Positions 1 to 6,167 of a stretch of 7,743 bases of DNA are shown piece after piece (within the stretch, counting starts at the first letter, position 1; every line of letters begins with the position of its first letter). Where the stretch lies: positions 1 to 7,743 of the forward strand of contig DPAC01000017.1 of NCBI GenBank assembly GCA_003517675.1. Direction: 5' to 3'. Source of the DNA: Porphyromonadaceae bacterium. GTDB lineage: Bacteria; Bacteroidota; Bacteroidia; Bacteroidales; Dysgonomonadaceae. Below the pieces are notes generated by a model that ran no database searches, was not told the DNA's origin, and saw only the letters and a program-made list of their open reading frames with translations. Position numbers and translations under genes: made by a program.

Positions 1-1242
1 CGATGAGCCGTTGGCGATGTAACCATCGGTAAGCAGGATGACCGGTGTCATATGCTCCAGCGCAATCTTTGCTGCCGCAAAAGCGCACTCGAAGCAGTCG
101 GTAGGCGATGCGGCAGCCATCACCACCAGGGGGCTCTCGCCGTTGCGGCCGTAGAGTGCCTGATTCAGGTCGGCCTGCTCGCTCTTGGTGGGCATCCCGG
201 TGGAGGGCCCACTTCGCTGCACATCGATCACCACCAGCGGCAGCTCGGTCATCACCGCCAGTCCCAGCGCCTCGCTTTTCAGTGCCAGCCCGGGTCCTGA
301 GGTGGAGGTGGCTGCCAGGCTGCCAGCAAAGGCGGCACCAAGGGAGGAGGTGATCCCTGCGATCTCATCTTCCATCTGCAATGCTTTCACACCGAAATCC
401 TTTCTCTTGGCCAGTTCCTGCAGGATGTCGGTAGCCGGGGTGATGGGGTAGGAGCCCAGGAAGAGCTGCAACCCCGCTTTCTCGGCGGCGGCGATCAGCC
501 CGTAGGCAGTAGCGGTATTGCCGTTCACATCGGTATAGAATCCCTTGGAGGCTTCAACCGGTTCGATCCGATAGGTGGTGGCGGTCAGGTGTATGTTGTT
601 TCCGTAGTGATAACCGTCGGTCAGTGCCTTGATATTGGCCTTCACGATTTTCGGTCTTTTGGCGAATTTCTGTTCCAACAGCTTGTCGGCGATCTCCAAC
701 GGCCGGTTGAAGAGCCAGCAGACGATGCCCAGGGCAAACATGTTCTTGCAGCGAAGCATCTCCTTGTTTTCGAGTCCCGATCCCTCGAGAGATGATTTGG
801 TCAGGGAGGTGATGGCTACCCCTATCGGCTGTACATGCTCCAGGTTGAGCTCCTCAAAGGGATCTTGTGTGTTGAACAGTGCCTTGTCAAGATCTTTCTT
901 CTGAAAGGAGTCGGTGTCGAAGAGCACAATTGATCCTTTTTTCAGGTAGGGCGCATTCACTTTCAGCGCTGCCGGGTTCATCGCCACCAGTACATCTGTT
1001 TTGTCGCCTGAGTTGTATACATCTTTCGCGCCGATGCGTACCTGAAATCCGGATACACCGTGCAGTGATCCCTGCGGTGCACGTATCTCCGCCGGGAAAT
1101 CGGGAAAAGTAGCGATCTCGTTGCCGAAGATGGCCGAGAGGGTGGAGAAAAGGGTGCCCGAGAGCTGCATCCCGTCGCCGGAATCACCTGAGAAACGGAT
1201 GGTTACTTGTTTAATGTCAGTTACGACCGGATTCGTTGGCAT
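1..1242 (-). CDS. korA: 2-oxoglutarate:ferredoxin oxidoreductase, alpha subunit (gamma-alpha fusion), partial at the C-terminus
   Basis: KorA, with a separate thiamine-diphosphate-binding KorB, converts 2-oxoglutarate, CoA and oxidised ferredoxin to succinyl-CoA, CO2 and reduced ferredoxin in the cytoplasm. The frame is open from the ATG at 1242 to position 1 with no stop, giving 414 codons. From memory, fused homologues are about 610-620 residues, so roughly the last third lies outside. An N-terminal gamma domain holds the glycine-rich FSGDSGDGMQ at residues 17-26. The alpha (pyruvate:ferredoxin oxidoreductase domain I-like) part follows, with YPITPATD at 265-272, TSGPG at 314-318 and GPSTGMPTKSEQADL at 345-359, all hallmarks of this family. 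I chose the ATG at 1242 because the conserved N-terminus begins about 12 residues later; an in-frame ATG at 1305 would add 21 unconserved-looking residues. korB is expected next, beyond the left edge. Substrate choice (2-oxoglutarate rather than another 2-oxoacid) is inferred from overall resemblance. Confidence 0.94.
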   Translation of the reverse strand, partial: MPTNPVVTDIKQVTIRFSGDSGDGMQLSGTLFSTLSAIFGNEIATFPDFPAEIRAPQGSLHGVSGFQVRIGAKDVYNSGDKTDVLVAMNPAALKVNAPYLKKGSIVLFDTDSFQKKDLDKALFNTQDPFEELNLEHVQPIGVAITSLTKSSLEGSGLENKEMLRCKNMFALGIVCWLFNRPLEIADKLLEQKFAKRPKIVKANIKALTDGYHYGNNIHLTATTYRIEPVEASKGFYTDVNGNTATAYGLIAAAEKAGLQLFLGSYPITPATDILQELAKRKDFGVKALQMEDEIAGITSSLGAAFAGSLAATSTSGPGLALKSEALGLAVMTELPLVVIDVQRSGPSTGMPTKSEQADLNQALYGRNGESPLVVMAAASPTDCFECAFAAAKIALEHMTPVILLTDGYIANGSS

Positions 1243-1292
1243 ATTGGTTGTGGTTGTTTGAGTCGTTTTCACCTTGATTTGTACACAGGGGT

Positions 1293-1315
1293 CAGCAAAC
1301 AACATCTGTTTGTTG
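1293..1315 (-). promoter_or_regulatory. imperfect hairpin in the korA 5' leader
   Basis: CAGCAAACA (1293-1301) and TGTTTGTTG (1307-1315) form a 9-bp inverted repeat with one G-T mismatch and a 5-base loop. On the korA transcript the loop contains an AUG (1305-1303) that is in frame with korA. It lies between the proposed promoter and the korA start. It could be an operator, an RNA structure or chance; no function is shown. Confidence 0.3.
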
Positions 1316-1334
1316 ATCTCTTTCAATGAACCTG

Positions 1335-1366
1335 CAAAGTAATAAAAGAGTAGCCGAATAAGCAAA
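1335..1366 (-). promoter_or_regulatory. likely korA promoter, Bacteroidota type
   Basis: On the minus strand a TTTG (-33 element, 1366-1363) is followed after 20 bases by TTACTTTG (1342-1335). The second element matches the Bacteroidota -7 consensus TAnnTTTG at all but one fixed position. Transcription would start roughly 80 bases before the korA ATG, leaving a leader that holds the hairpin at 1293-1315. Having its own promoter would separate korA from the mur genes upstream. Confidence 0.5.
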
Positions 1367-1377
1367 TAAATTGTCTT

Positions 1378-1410
1378 GAAAGAGAGCCATGAAAATCATA
1401 TGACTCTTTC
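1378..1410 (-). terminator. possible weak terminator or hairpin at the murA stop codon
   Basis: GAAAGAG (1378-1384) and CTCTTTC (1404-1410) can pair as a 7-bp stem. Within the loop ATGA (1389-1392) and TCAT (1396-1399) can pair further. The structure spans the murA stop codon. Downstream on the minus strand there is only a modest T-rich stretch, so efficient intrinsic termination is uncertain. Confidence 0.3.
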
Positions 1411-2703
1411 AATCTTTGCACCCAGCGCATTTAATCTTGAGTCGATCTGCTGATAGCCACGGTCTATCTGGTCGATGTTGTGGATGGTGCTTTTACCTTT
1501 GGCACTCATGGCCGCGATCAGCAGAGATATACCTGCACGGATATCGGGAGAGGTCATGGTCATCCCTTTCAGGTGAAACCGGTTGTCGAGCCCGATCACC
1601 ACTGCCCGGTGCGGATCACAAAGGATGATTTGAGCTCCCATGTCGATCAGTTTGTCCACGAAAAAAAGGCGACTTTCAAACATCTTCTGGTGAATCAGCA
1701 CACTCCCTTTGGCTTTAGTAGCCACCACCAGCATCACACTCAGCAGATCGGGTGTCAACCCGGGCCAGGGAGCGTCTGCGATGGTGAGGATGGAGCCGTC
1801 GATAAACGATTCAATGGTGTAGCCTTCCTGCCGGGGTATGTAGAGATCGTCACCGCGCTGTTCCACCGTGATACCCAACCGGCGGAAGCTTTCGGGGATG
1901 ATACCCAGGTTGGTTGTTGACGCTCCTTTGATGGTGATCTCCGACGCAGTCATGGCTGCCATGCCGATGAAGCTGCCGATCTCAATCATGTCGGGCAGCA
2001 GGCGGTGGCGGCACCCTGACAGTTGTGATACACCCTGTACGGTCAAGCGGTTGGAGGCGATGCCGTCGATGTGTGCGCCCATGCGCACCAGCATGCGGCT
2101 CAGTTGTTCCACGTAGGGTTCACAGGCGGCGTTGTAGATGATGGTTTCCCCTTCTGCCAGCACGGCAGCCATCAGCAGGTTGGCAGTGCCGGTCACCGAT
2201 GCCTCATCGAGCAGCACGTAGGTGCCTTTCAGCTTCTCTGCAGTGAGGGTGTAAAGCTGTTTCTGCTCGTTCAGCTTGAGCTCAGCCCCCAGCCTGATGA
2301 TGCCGTTGAAGTGGGTGTCCAGCCTGCGGCGACCAATCTTGTCACCTCCCGGTCTGGGTACTACCGCTTCACCAAAGCGAGCCAGTAGCGGGCCAATGAT
2401 CATGATCGATCCGCGCATGGACGCACTCTTCTGCATGAACTCCTGCGAATGGGTGAAAGTGAGGTCAATCGTTTCAGCTTTGAAGGAGTAGGTCTCTTCA
2501 GCCAGCTTTTTCACATGCACACCCATGTCGCGTAATAACTCGATCAGGTTGTTGACATCCAGGATATCAGGGATGTTCTCAATGATCACCTCTTCTTTTG
2601 TGAGTAGCGTGGCACAGATCACCTGCAGTGCTTCGTTTTTCGCGCCCTGTGGTCTGATCTGCCCTTGCAGGCTGTGCCCGCCCTCTATGATGAATGATGC
2701 CAT
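1396..2703 (-). CDS. murA: UDP-N-acetylglucosamine 1-carboxyvinyltransferase (MurA), Asp-type active-site loop
   Basis: MurA transfers enolpyruvate from phosphoenolpyruvate to UDP-GlcNAc, the first committed step of peptidoglycan synthesis, in the cytoplasm. The 435-residue protein is full length; E. coli MurA is 419, and Bacteroides MurA as I recall it is about this size. It shows the two-lobed EPSP-synthase-like family pattern: the GAKNE motif with Lys22 and Asn23, SMRGS with Arg97 (E. coli Arg91), the mobile loop PGGDKIGRRRLD at 118-129, the ADAPWPGLTPDL stretch ending near 320 with Asp319 (E. coli Asp305), and SPDIRAG with Arg389 (E. coli Arg397). The loop has Asp121 where fosfomycin-sensitive enzymes have Cys115. 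The start ATG at 2703 gives the typical short N-terminus before the first beta strand. No clear Shine-Dalgarno sequence is seen. It lies 48 bp downstream of murB, with no evident promoter between, so the two are probably co-transcribed. Confidence 0.97.
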   Translation of the reverse strand: MASFIIEGGHSLQGQIRPQGAKNEALQVICATLLTKEEVIIENIPDILDVNNLIELLRDMGVHVKKLAEETYSFKAETIDLTFTHSQEFMQKSASMRGSIMIIGPLLARFGEAVVPRPGGDKIGRRRLDTHFNGIIRLGAELKLNEQKQLYTLTAEKLKGTYVLLDEASVTGTANLLMAAVLAEGETIIYNAACEPYVEQLSRMLVRMGAHIDGIASNRLTVQGVSQLSGCRHRLLPDMIEIGSFIGMAAMTASEITIKGASTTNLGIIPESFRRLGITVEQRGDDLYIPRQEGYTIESFIDGSILTIADAPWPGLTPDLLSVMLVVATKAKGSVLIHQKMFESRLFFVDKLIDMGAQIILCDPHRAVVIGLDNRFHLKGMTMTSPDIRAGISLLIAAMSAKGKSTIHNIDQIDRGYQQIDSRLNALGAKIERVI

Positions 2704-2738
2704 AATGACACGGTTTTTGTTTACGGGTTATGTTCCTT

Positions 2739-2764
2739 TTAATAAATCCACTTAATAAATCCAC
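2739..2764. repeat. perfect 13-bp tandem duplication over the murB stop codon
   Basis: TTAATAAATCCAC occurs twice, head to tail, at 2739-2751 and 2752-2764. On the minus strand the unit reads GTGGATTTATTAA, so the second genomic copy encodes the last murB codons and its stop, and the first repeats them in the murB-murA gap. This is what replication slippage would leave. Confidence 0.9.
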
Positions 2765-3750
2765 ACCTCTGGTTGCAGTGCAACGGCAAACTGCTGCATC
2801 ACGCTCTGTTGAATCTCTTTCATGAAATCGGATATCTCCTCTCCATTTTCGGTTCCGTAGTTTACGATGATCAGGGAGTGTTTCTCATACACTCCCACCA
2901 TCCCCTTTCGCTTGCCCTTGTAGCCCGCTTTCTCAATTAGAAAGGCAGCTGAGGTTTTAAAACGCTCCCCGCCCAGGTTATAAACGGGGAGATCGGGCAG
3001 GATCACCTGCAGTCGCTCTGTCTCCTCTCTCGACAGAACCGGGTTCTTGAAGAAACTGCCGGCATTGGGTAGTTTTACAGGGTCGGGCAGCTTGCGGGTG
3101 CGGATGCGGATGATGGCTTCACGCACCTGCATGAGTGTAGGCGAGGCGATCCCTTGCAGCTCACGGCTGAGATCAACATATTTCTCTTTGTAAACAAATG
3201 ATTTGTCAAGAGCGAAAGTGACTGATGTGATGAGGTAACGTCCGGTGCGCTTGAAGATGCTGTCGCGGTAGGCAAATGCACACGCTTCACCATTGAATGC
3301 TCTCACCTCACCTGTCTCCATATCAACTGCCCTGACCCGGGTAATCACATCCTTCACTTCGGTGCCATAGGCGCCGATGTTTTGTACCGGGCTTGCGCCC
3401 ACAGATCCGGGAATCAGCGAGAGGTTCTCCAGACCGGCATATCCTTTTGCAACGCAATATTCCACCAAAGCGTCCCACTCCTCGGCAGCGGCAGCCTCCA
3501 GCTCCACACCGCGGTCCGTTTCCTTTACGATCGTGATCCCTTTCATCGCGGGTCTGATAATGAGTCCGTCGAAATCTTTCGTGAAAAAGATGTTGTAGCC
3601 GGCACCCAGGATCAGTTTTCTCTCTTGTGGGAAGTTTCTCAATATCCCCGACAGCTCTGTTCCGCTCTCCGGTTCCGCGAAAAGCCTGGCAACCGCTTTC
3701 GTTCTGAAAGAGTTGTAGGGTTGTAGCTCTATGTTGTGCCGAATGTTCAT
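2752..3750 (-). CDS. murB: UDP-N-acetylenolpyruvoylglucosamine reductase (MurB), type I
   Basis: MurB is the FAD-dependent, NADPH-using enzyme that reduces the MurA product to UDP-MurNAc. With the start at 3750 it has 332 residues, close to E. coli MurB (342). The N-terminus (MNIRHNIELQPYNSFRT) aligns with the family start. An upstream in-frame ATG at 3813 would add 21 residues inside the preceding gene and is unlikely. Visible motifs are the FAD-binding LGAGYN around 48-53 (usually G-x-G-S-N, so Tyr replaces Ser), IPGSVGASPVQNIGAYG at 113-129, AYRDSIF with Tyr161 and Arg162, NAGSFFKNP with the proton-donor Ser232, and the C-terminal PEV with Glu328. The Tyr/Ser/Glu arrangement and the inserted YRDSIF segment place it in type I. 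Its ATG overlaps the upstream gene's TGA (ATGA at 3750-3747), with AAAGG just before it, which suggests translational coupling. Confidence 0.96.
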   Translation of the reverse strand: MNIRHNIELQPYNSFRTKAVARLFAEPESGTELSGILRNFPQERKLILGAGYNIFFTKDFDGLIIRPAMKGITIVKETDRGVELEAAAAEEWDALVEYCVAKGYAGLENLSLIPGSVGASPVQNIGAYGTEVKDVITRVRAVDMETGEVRAFNGEACAFAYRDSIFKRTGRYLITSVTFALDKSFVYKEKYVDLSRELQGIASPTLMQVREAIIRIRTRKLPDPVKLPNAGSFFKNPVLSREETERLQVILPDLPVYNLGGERFKTSAAFLIEKAGYKGKRKGMVGVYEKHSLIIVNYGTENGEEISDFMKEIQQSVMQQFAVALQPEVWIY

Positions 3751-4460
3751 GATCCTTTGTAAATGAGAAAGACACAGGGTTTCTTGTGCATCTCGGGCAA
3801 TGTTCCTTTCCATGCCCGGATGCTTTTGGTGACAATCTGTTCATCCTCGCATGAGATGTTCATGGCGATGCAGAGCTGTGTCTCCGGCTTGCAATGCGTC
3901 AGTAAATCCTCTGCCAGCTTATGATTCCGGTAAGGTGTTTCGATAAACAGCTGGGTCTGCTCTTCCTGGTAGGAGCGGGCTTCCAACTGTTTGATTTTCC
4001 TTGCCCGCTCACCGGCATCGATGGGCAGATAGCCATGAAAAGCAAAGCTCTGCCCGTTGAAACCGGAAGCCATCACCGCCATCAGGATGGAGGAGGGGCC
4101 CACCAGCGGGACAACCCTGTACCCTTTCTGCTGTGCGATGGCCACCACATCTGCCCCGGGGTCGGCCACGGCGGGGCATCCGGCTTCGGAGATCACGCCT
4201 ACGCTTTCCCCCTTTTCCATGGGCAGCAGGTAGTCTGACAGGCTGCTCCTGTCGGTGTGTTTGTTCAGTTCATAAAAGCTGAGCGCATCAATCTCTATGT
4301 TGGGGTCACACTTTTTCAGAAAGCGACGTGCCGACCGCAGATTCTCCACGATGAAATGTTTCAGTTGAGATACAACCGTGTTGTTGTATGAAGGGATCAC
4401 CTTATCCAAAGGGGTCTCACCCAACATGACCGGTATCAAATATAGTGCGGGTTTATCCAT
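3747..4460 (-). CDS. SAM-dependent methyltransferase of the tetrapyrrole-methylase fold, divergent RsmI-like
   Basis: The 237-residue protein belongs to the fold shared by RsmI (16S rRNA C1402 2'-O-methyltransferase) and corrin/porphyrin methylases. Family signals are LYLIPVMLGE at 6-15 (RsmI has LYLVATPIGN), ISEAGCPAVADPG at 90-102, VPLVGPSSILMAVMASG at 117-133, FHGYLP at 141-146 and ETPYRN at 174-179. The RsmI AEDTR motif is not recognisable: the matching region reads VENLRSARRFL (38-48). It is also shorter than typical RsmI (about 280-290) and seems to lack the C-terminal extension. It may therefore be a Bacteroidota-specific paralogue with another substrate; the actual target is unknown. 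The start ATG at 4460 places the first beta strand five residues in; the longer form from 4496 would add 12 unneeded residues and cross the proposed promoter. It is followed by murB with a 4-bp overlap. Confidence 0.85.
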   Translation of the reverse strand: MDKPALYLIPVMLGETPLDKVIPSYNNTVVSQLKHFIVENLRSARRFLKKCDPNIEIDALSFYELNKHTDRSSLSDYLLPMEKGESVGVISEAGCPAVADPGADVVAIAQQKGYRVVPLVGPSSILMAVMASGFNGQSFAFHGYLPIDAGERARKIKQLEARSYQEEQTQLFIETPYRNHKLAEDLLTHCKPETQLCIAMNISCEDEQIVTKSIRAWKGTLPEMHKKPCVFLIYKGS

Positions 4461-4483
4461 TGCGCTTACAGAGCTTTTAACTG

Positions 4484-4491
4484 CAAAAATA
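4484..4491 (-). promoter_or_regulatory. possible promoter (-7 element) for the methyltransferase-murB-murA genes
   Basis: The minus strand reads TATTTTTG at 4491-4484, an exact match to TAnnTTTG, starting 31 bases upstream of the ATG at 4460. It sits in the 51-bp gap after the rhomboid gene. No clean TTTG lies at -33; only a T-rich stretch is present there. The AT-rich context makes a chance match possible. Confidence 0.4.
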
Positions 4492-4511
4492 GGCAAAATA
4501 AGGCAATAGAG

Positions 4512-5168
4512 CTAAAAACCGATATGAAACAAATCAGAGAGGGAATCGATCCTTATCTGGCTGAAGAATGATTCAATCAGGTTTGCACCTGCCACTATCC
4601 GGAACAGTACGATCATATAGATGATGCCATATATACCCCCCGTGATATGCGCGGAGTGGTTGATGTTCCCGGATTCTTTTTTGTCCAGCGACATTGAGAT
4701 CAGCAAAAAGATAATCCCGAAAAGGAATGCAGGCAGCATGACCGGGATAAAGAGAATGCCCATGAAATTCATCGGATTGATCAGCATGTATGCGAAGATC
4801 ACAGCCGACACGGCTCCCGACGCGCCCAGGCTATGGTAGTTTCTGTTCTCTTTCTGTTTGAAGTAGGTTGGCAAGATAGAGACCGGCAGTGCAGTGAGGT
4901 AAAGGATGATAAAACAAAGGGCTCCCCAATTTTCGCCCAATTGTATTTTGCAGAATCTCTCGATGTCCATTCCAAAAAAATAGAGTGTGAACATGTTAAA
5001 GATCAGGTGCATGTAATCGGCATGGAGAAAGCCATAGGTGAACAACCGGTGCCATTCACCGCTCCGTACCGCCGGCGGATAAAAGATCATCCTATTCATC
5101 ATTGAATGCTCTCTAAATGCAAGAATAGAGATGATGGAGGTAAGCACGATAAGGATGATTGTTATCAT
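4512..5168 (-). CDS. rhomboid family intramembrane serine protease
   Basis: Rhomboids cleave transmembrane substrates within the membrane using a Ser-His dyad. The 218-residue protein is almost entirely hydrophobic, with about six membrane segments (roughly 1-18, 50-68, 82-101, 113-131, 137-160, 175-194), a minimal rhomboid core without an N-terminal cytosolic domain. Motifs match the family: W39-x-R41 in the L1 loop, H49/H54/N58 in FLHADYMHLIFNM (GlpG His145, His150, Asn154), the catalytic GASG with Ser117, and AHITGGIYG with catalytic His174. All key residues are present, so it should be active; the substrate is unknown. Its ATG (5168-5166) overlaps the TGA of the upstream exported protein gene (5167-5165), indicating co-transcription and probable translational coupling. 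The start is supported by this overlap and by the first membrane segment beginning at once. Confidence 0.93.
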   Translation of the reverse strand: MITIILIVLTSIISILAFREHSMMNRMIFYPPAVRSGEWHRLFTYGFLHADYMHLIFNMFTLYFFGMDIERFCKIQLGENWGALCFIILYLTALPVSILPTYFKQKENRNYHSLGASGAVSAVIFAYMLINPMNFMGILFIPVMLPAFLFGIIFLLISMSLDKKESGNINHSAHITGGIYGIIYMIVLFRIVAGANLIESFFSQIRIDSLSDLFHIGF

Positions 5169-5998
5169 CCGGAAATCTTTGTTGCAACAATCACACCTCT
5201 GAAATACCCGATTGATTCGGCTATCCCCTGGAGTGGATCTTTCATGTTTCGTTCATGTTCGAGACTGCACATACCGGTATATCCTACCTCACGGAGCATG
5301 CGTACAAAAGCCGGAAAATCGATGATGCCACGGCCGATCTCCACCGAATATCCGGCCTTGGAGGCTCCCGTAACGTCCTTGATGTGAATGTCGAAAACGC
5401 GGCTTTGGTATTTCTTCAGATCTTCCACCGGATCCTTGCCGTTGCGGGTGTCATGACCCACATCGAGGCACATGCCGATGCGCGGATCGAGATCCTTCAC
5501 ATGGTTCCACACGTCGTCGGCATCGGGATACAATGGCATATCAGGGCCATGGAGGTGAATGGCGAAATGAAAATCATACTCTTTTACCTTTTTTTCCACA
5601 TAGGGCAGCAGCTCATAGTTGGGAACCCCCACAATCAGCTTTACACCCACTCGTTTCGCGTAAGCGAACGCATCGTCGATCTCTTTTTCCGAGCGCATAT
5701 AGATGGGACCAACGGCATAACCGGTCACTCCTTTCGAAGCAAGCTTGGCATGAAAGTCGGCAATCTCCTGGTCGCTGCTGTTCAGCGGGAGATGAAAGTC
5801 TTTGATGCACAGATACTTTACATTACATTTCTCCATCATTTCCAGTGACTTGTCGAGATCGAAGTTCACAAAGGTGAAACCAGCCATAGCGACCTTGAAT
5901 TTTTCAAAACTGTCGGGAGCGGGTTGCGGATCGGGACGATCCTGAGCAGAAATCAGGAATGAAAATAAGAGTCCTGTGAAAATGAGTATTTTTTTCAT
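5165..5998 (-). CDS. exported sugar phosphate isomerase/epimerase-like TIM-barrel protein
   Basis: The 277-residue protein begins with a signal peptide: MKK, then a hydrophobic stretch (residues 4-16) ending SAQ, with likely cleavage after Ala18. There is no lipobox Cys, so it should be released to the periplasm or beyond. The rest resembles the xylose-isomerase-like TIM barrel (AP endonuclease family 2 superfamily). Probable active-site and metal-binding segments at strand ends are YLCIKDFHL (62-70), FAIHLHGPD with His148/His150 (145-153), GMCLDVGHDTR with Asp179 and His182 (175-185), FDIHIKD with His205 (202-208), and CSLEHE with Glu247 (244-249). In many family members the first metal ligand is Glu; here that position appears to carry His148, as in inosose-dehydratase-like members. 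The substrate is not predictable; exported relatives in Bacteroidota are usually thought to act on carbohydrates. It is probably the first gene of the minus-strand transcript and overlaps the rhomboid gene by 4 bp. Confidence 0.88.
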   Translation of the reverse strand: MKKILIFTGLLFSFLISAQDRPDPQPAPDSFEKFKVAMAGFTFVNFDLDKSLEMMEKCNVKYLCIKDFHLPLNSSDQEIADFHAKLASKGVTGYAVGPIYMRSEKEIDDAFAYAKRVGVKLIVGVPNYELLPYVEKKVKEYDFHFAIHLHGPDMPLYPDADDVWNHVKDLDPRIGMCLDVGHDTRNGKDPVEDLKKYQSRVFDIHIKDVTGASKAGYSVEIGRGIIDFPAFVRMLREVGYTGMCSLEHERNMKDPLQGIAESIGYFRGVIVATKISG

Positions 5999-6029
5999 GA
6001 TTGCAAATATTTATGCGTGTGTTCGAGCA

Positions 6030-6037
6030 CAAAGGTA
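6030..6037 (-). promoter_or_regulatory. likely -7 promoter element for the TIM-barrel/rhomboid genes
   Basis: The minus strand reads TACCTTTG at 6037-6030, an exact match to the Bacteroidota -7 consensus TAnnTTTG, about 31 bases before the ATG at 5998. A convincing TTTG -33 element was not found at the usual spacing. The identical octamer serves the divergent gene at 6141-6148. Confidence 0.55.
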
Positions 6038-6140
6038 CTTATTTTTTTGAAACGGGGAGAGGAATTTTTTAAAAAGATAATCCTCCTATTTATTGATCTC
6101 TCAAAATGAAAGTGGGTAAACGAGATAAGCAAAATCCTTT

Positions 6141-6148
6141 TACCTTTG
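6141..6148 (+). promoter_or_regulatory. likely -7 promoter element for the RsmF-type methyltransferase gene
   Basis: TACCTTTG on the plus strand matches the Bacteroidota -7 consensus exactly and ends 19 bases before the ATG at 6168. This would leave a 5' untranslated region of only about a dozen bases. No clear -33 TTTG is present. The rest of the 169-bp divergent spacer (5999-6167) is AT-rich and shows no further gene. Confidence 0.55.
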
Positions 6149-6167
6149 TAATCTAAAGTGTTGATAA

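Noticed and set aside
52..451. Three overlapping plus-strand open frames of 80-90 codons at the left edge
   Set aside because: All are antisense to korA, whose frame is continuous with conserved motifs throughout.
1480..1920. 146-codon plus-strand open frame across murA
   Set aside because: Antisense shadow of murA, low-complexity and His-rich, no family resemblance.
3748..3813. Upstream murB start at 3813
   Set aside because: It would extend 21 residues into the preceding gene with no similarity to MurB N-termini; the ATGA overlap at 3750 fits better.
3323..3844. 173-codon minus-strand open frame overlapping murB
   Set aside because: An alternative frame of murB and the gene before it; the murB frame carries all family motifs.
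4491..4508. Near-tandem AGGCAAAATA / AGGCAATA
   Set aside because: Short, imperfect and in AT-rich spacer; not distinguishable from chance.
5255..5848. 197-codon open frame on the plus strand
   Set aside because: It is antisense to the well-supported TIM-barrel gene, has no recognisable domain, and its composition is what the reverse strand of a coding region gives.
6081..6088. Strong Shine-Dalgarno-like AGGAGGAT on the minus strand (6088-6081)
   Set aside because: No start codon with a following open frame lies at a suitable distance, and genes here do not rely on such sites.
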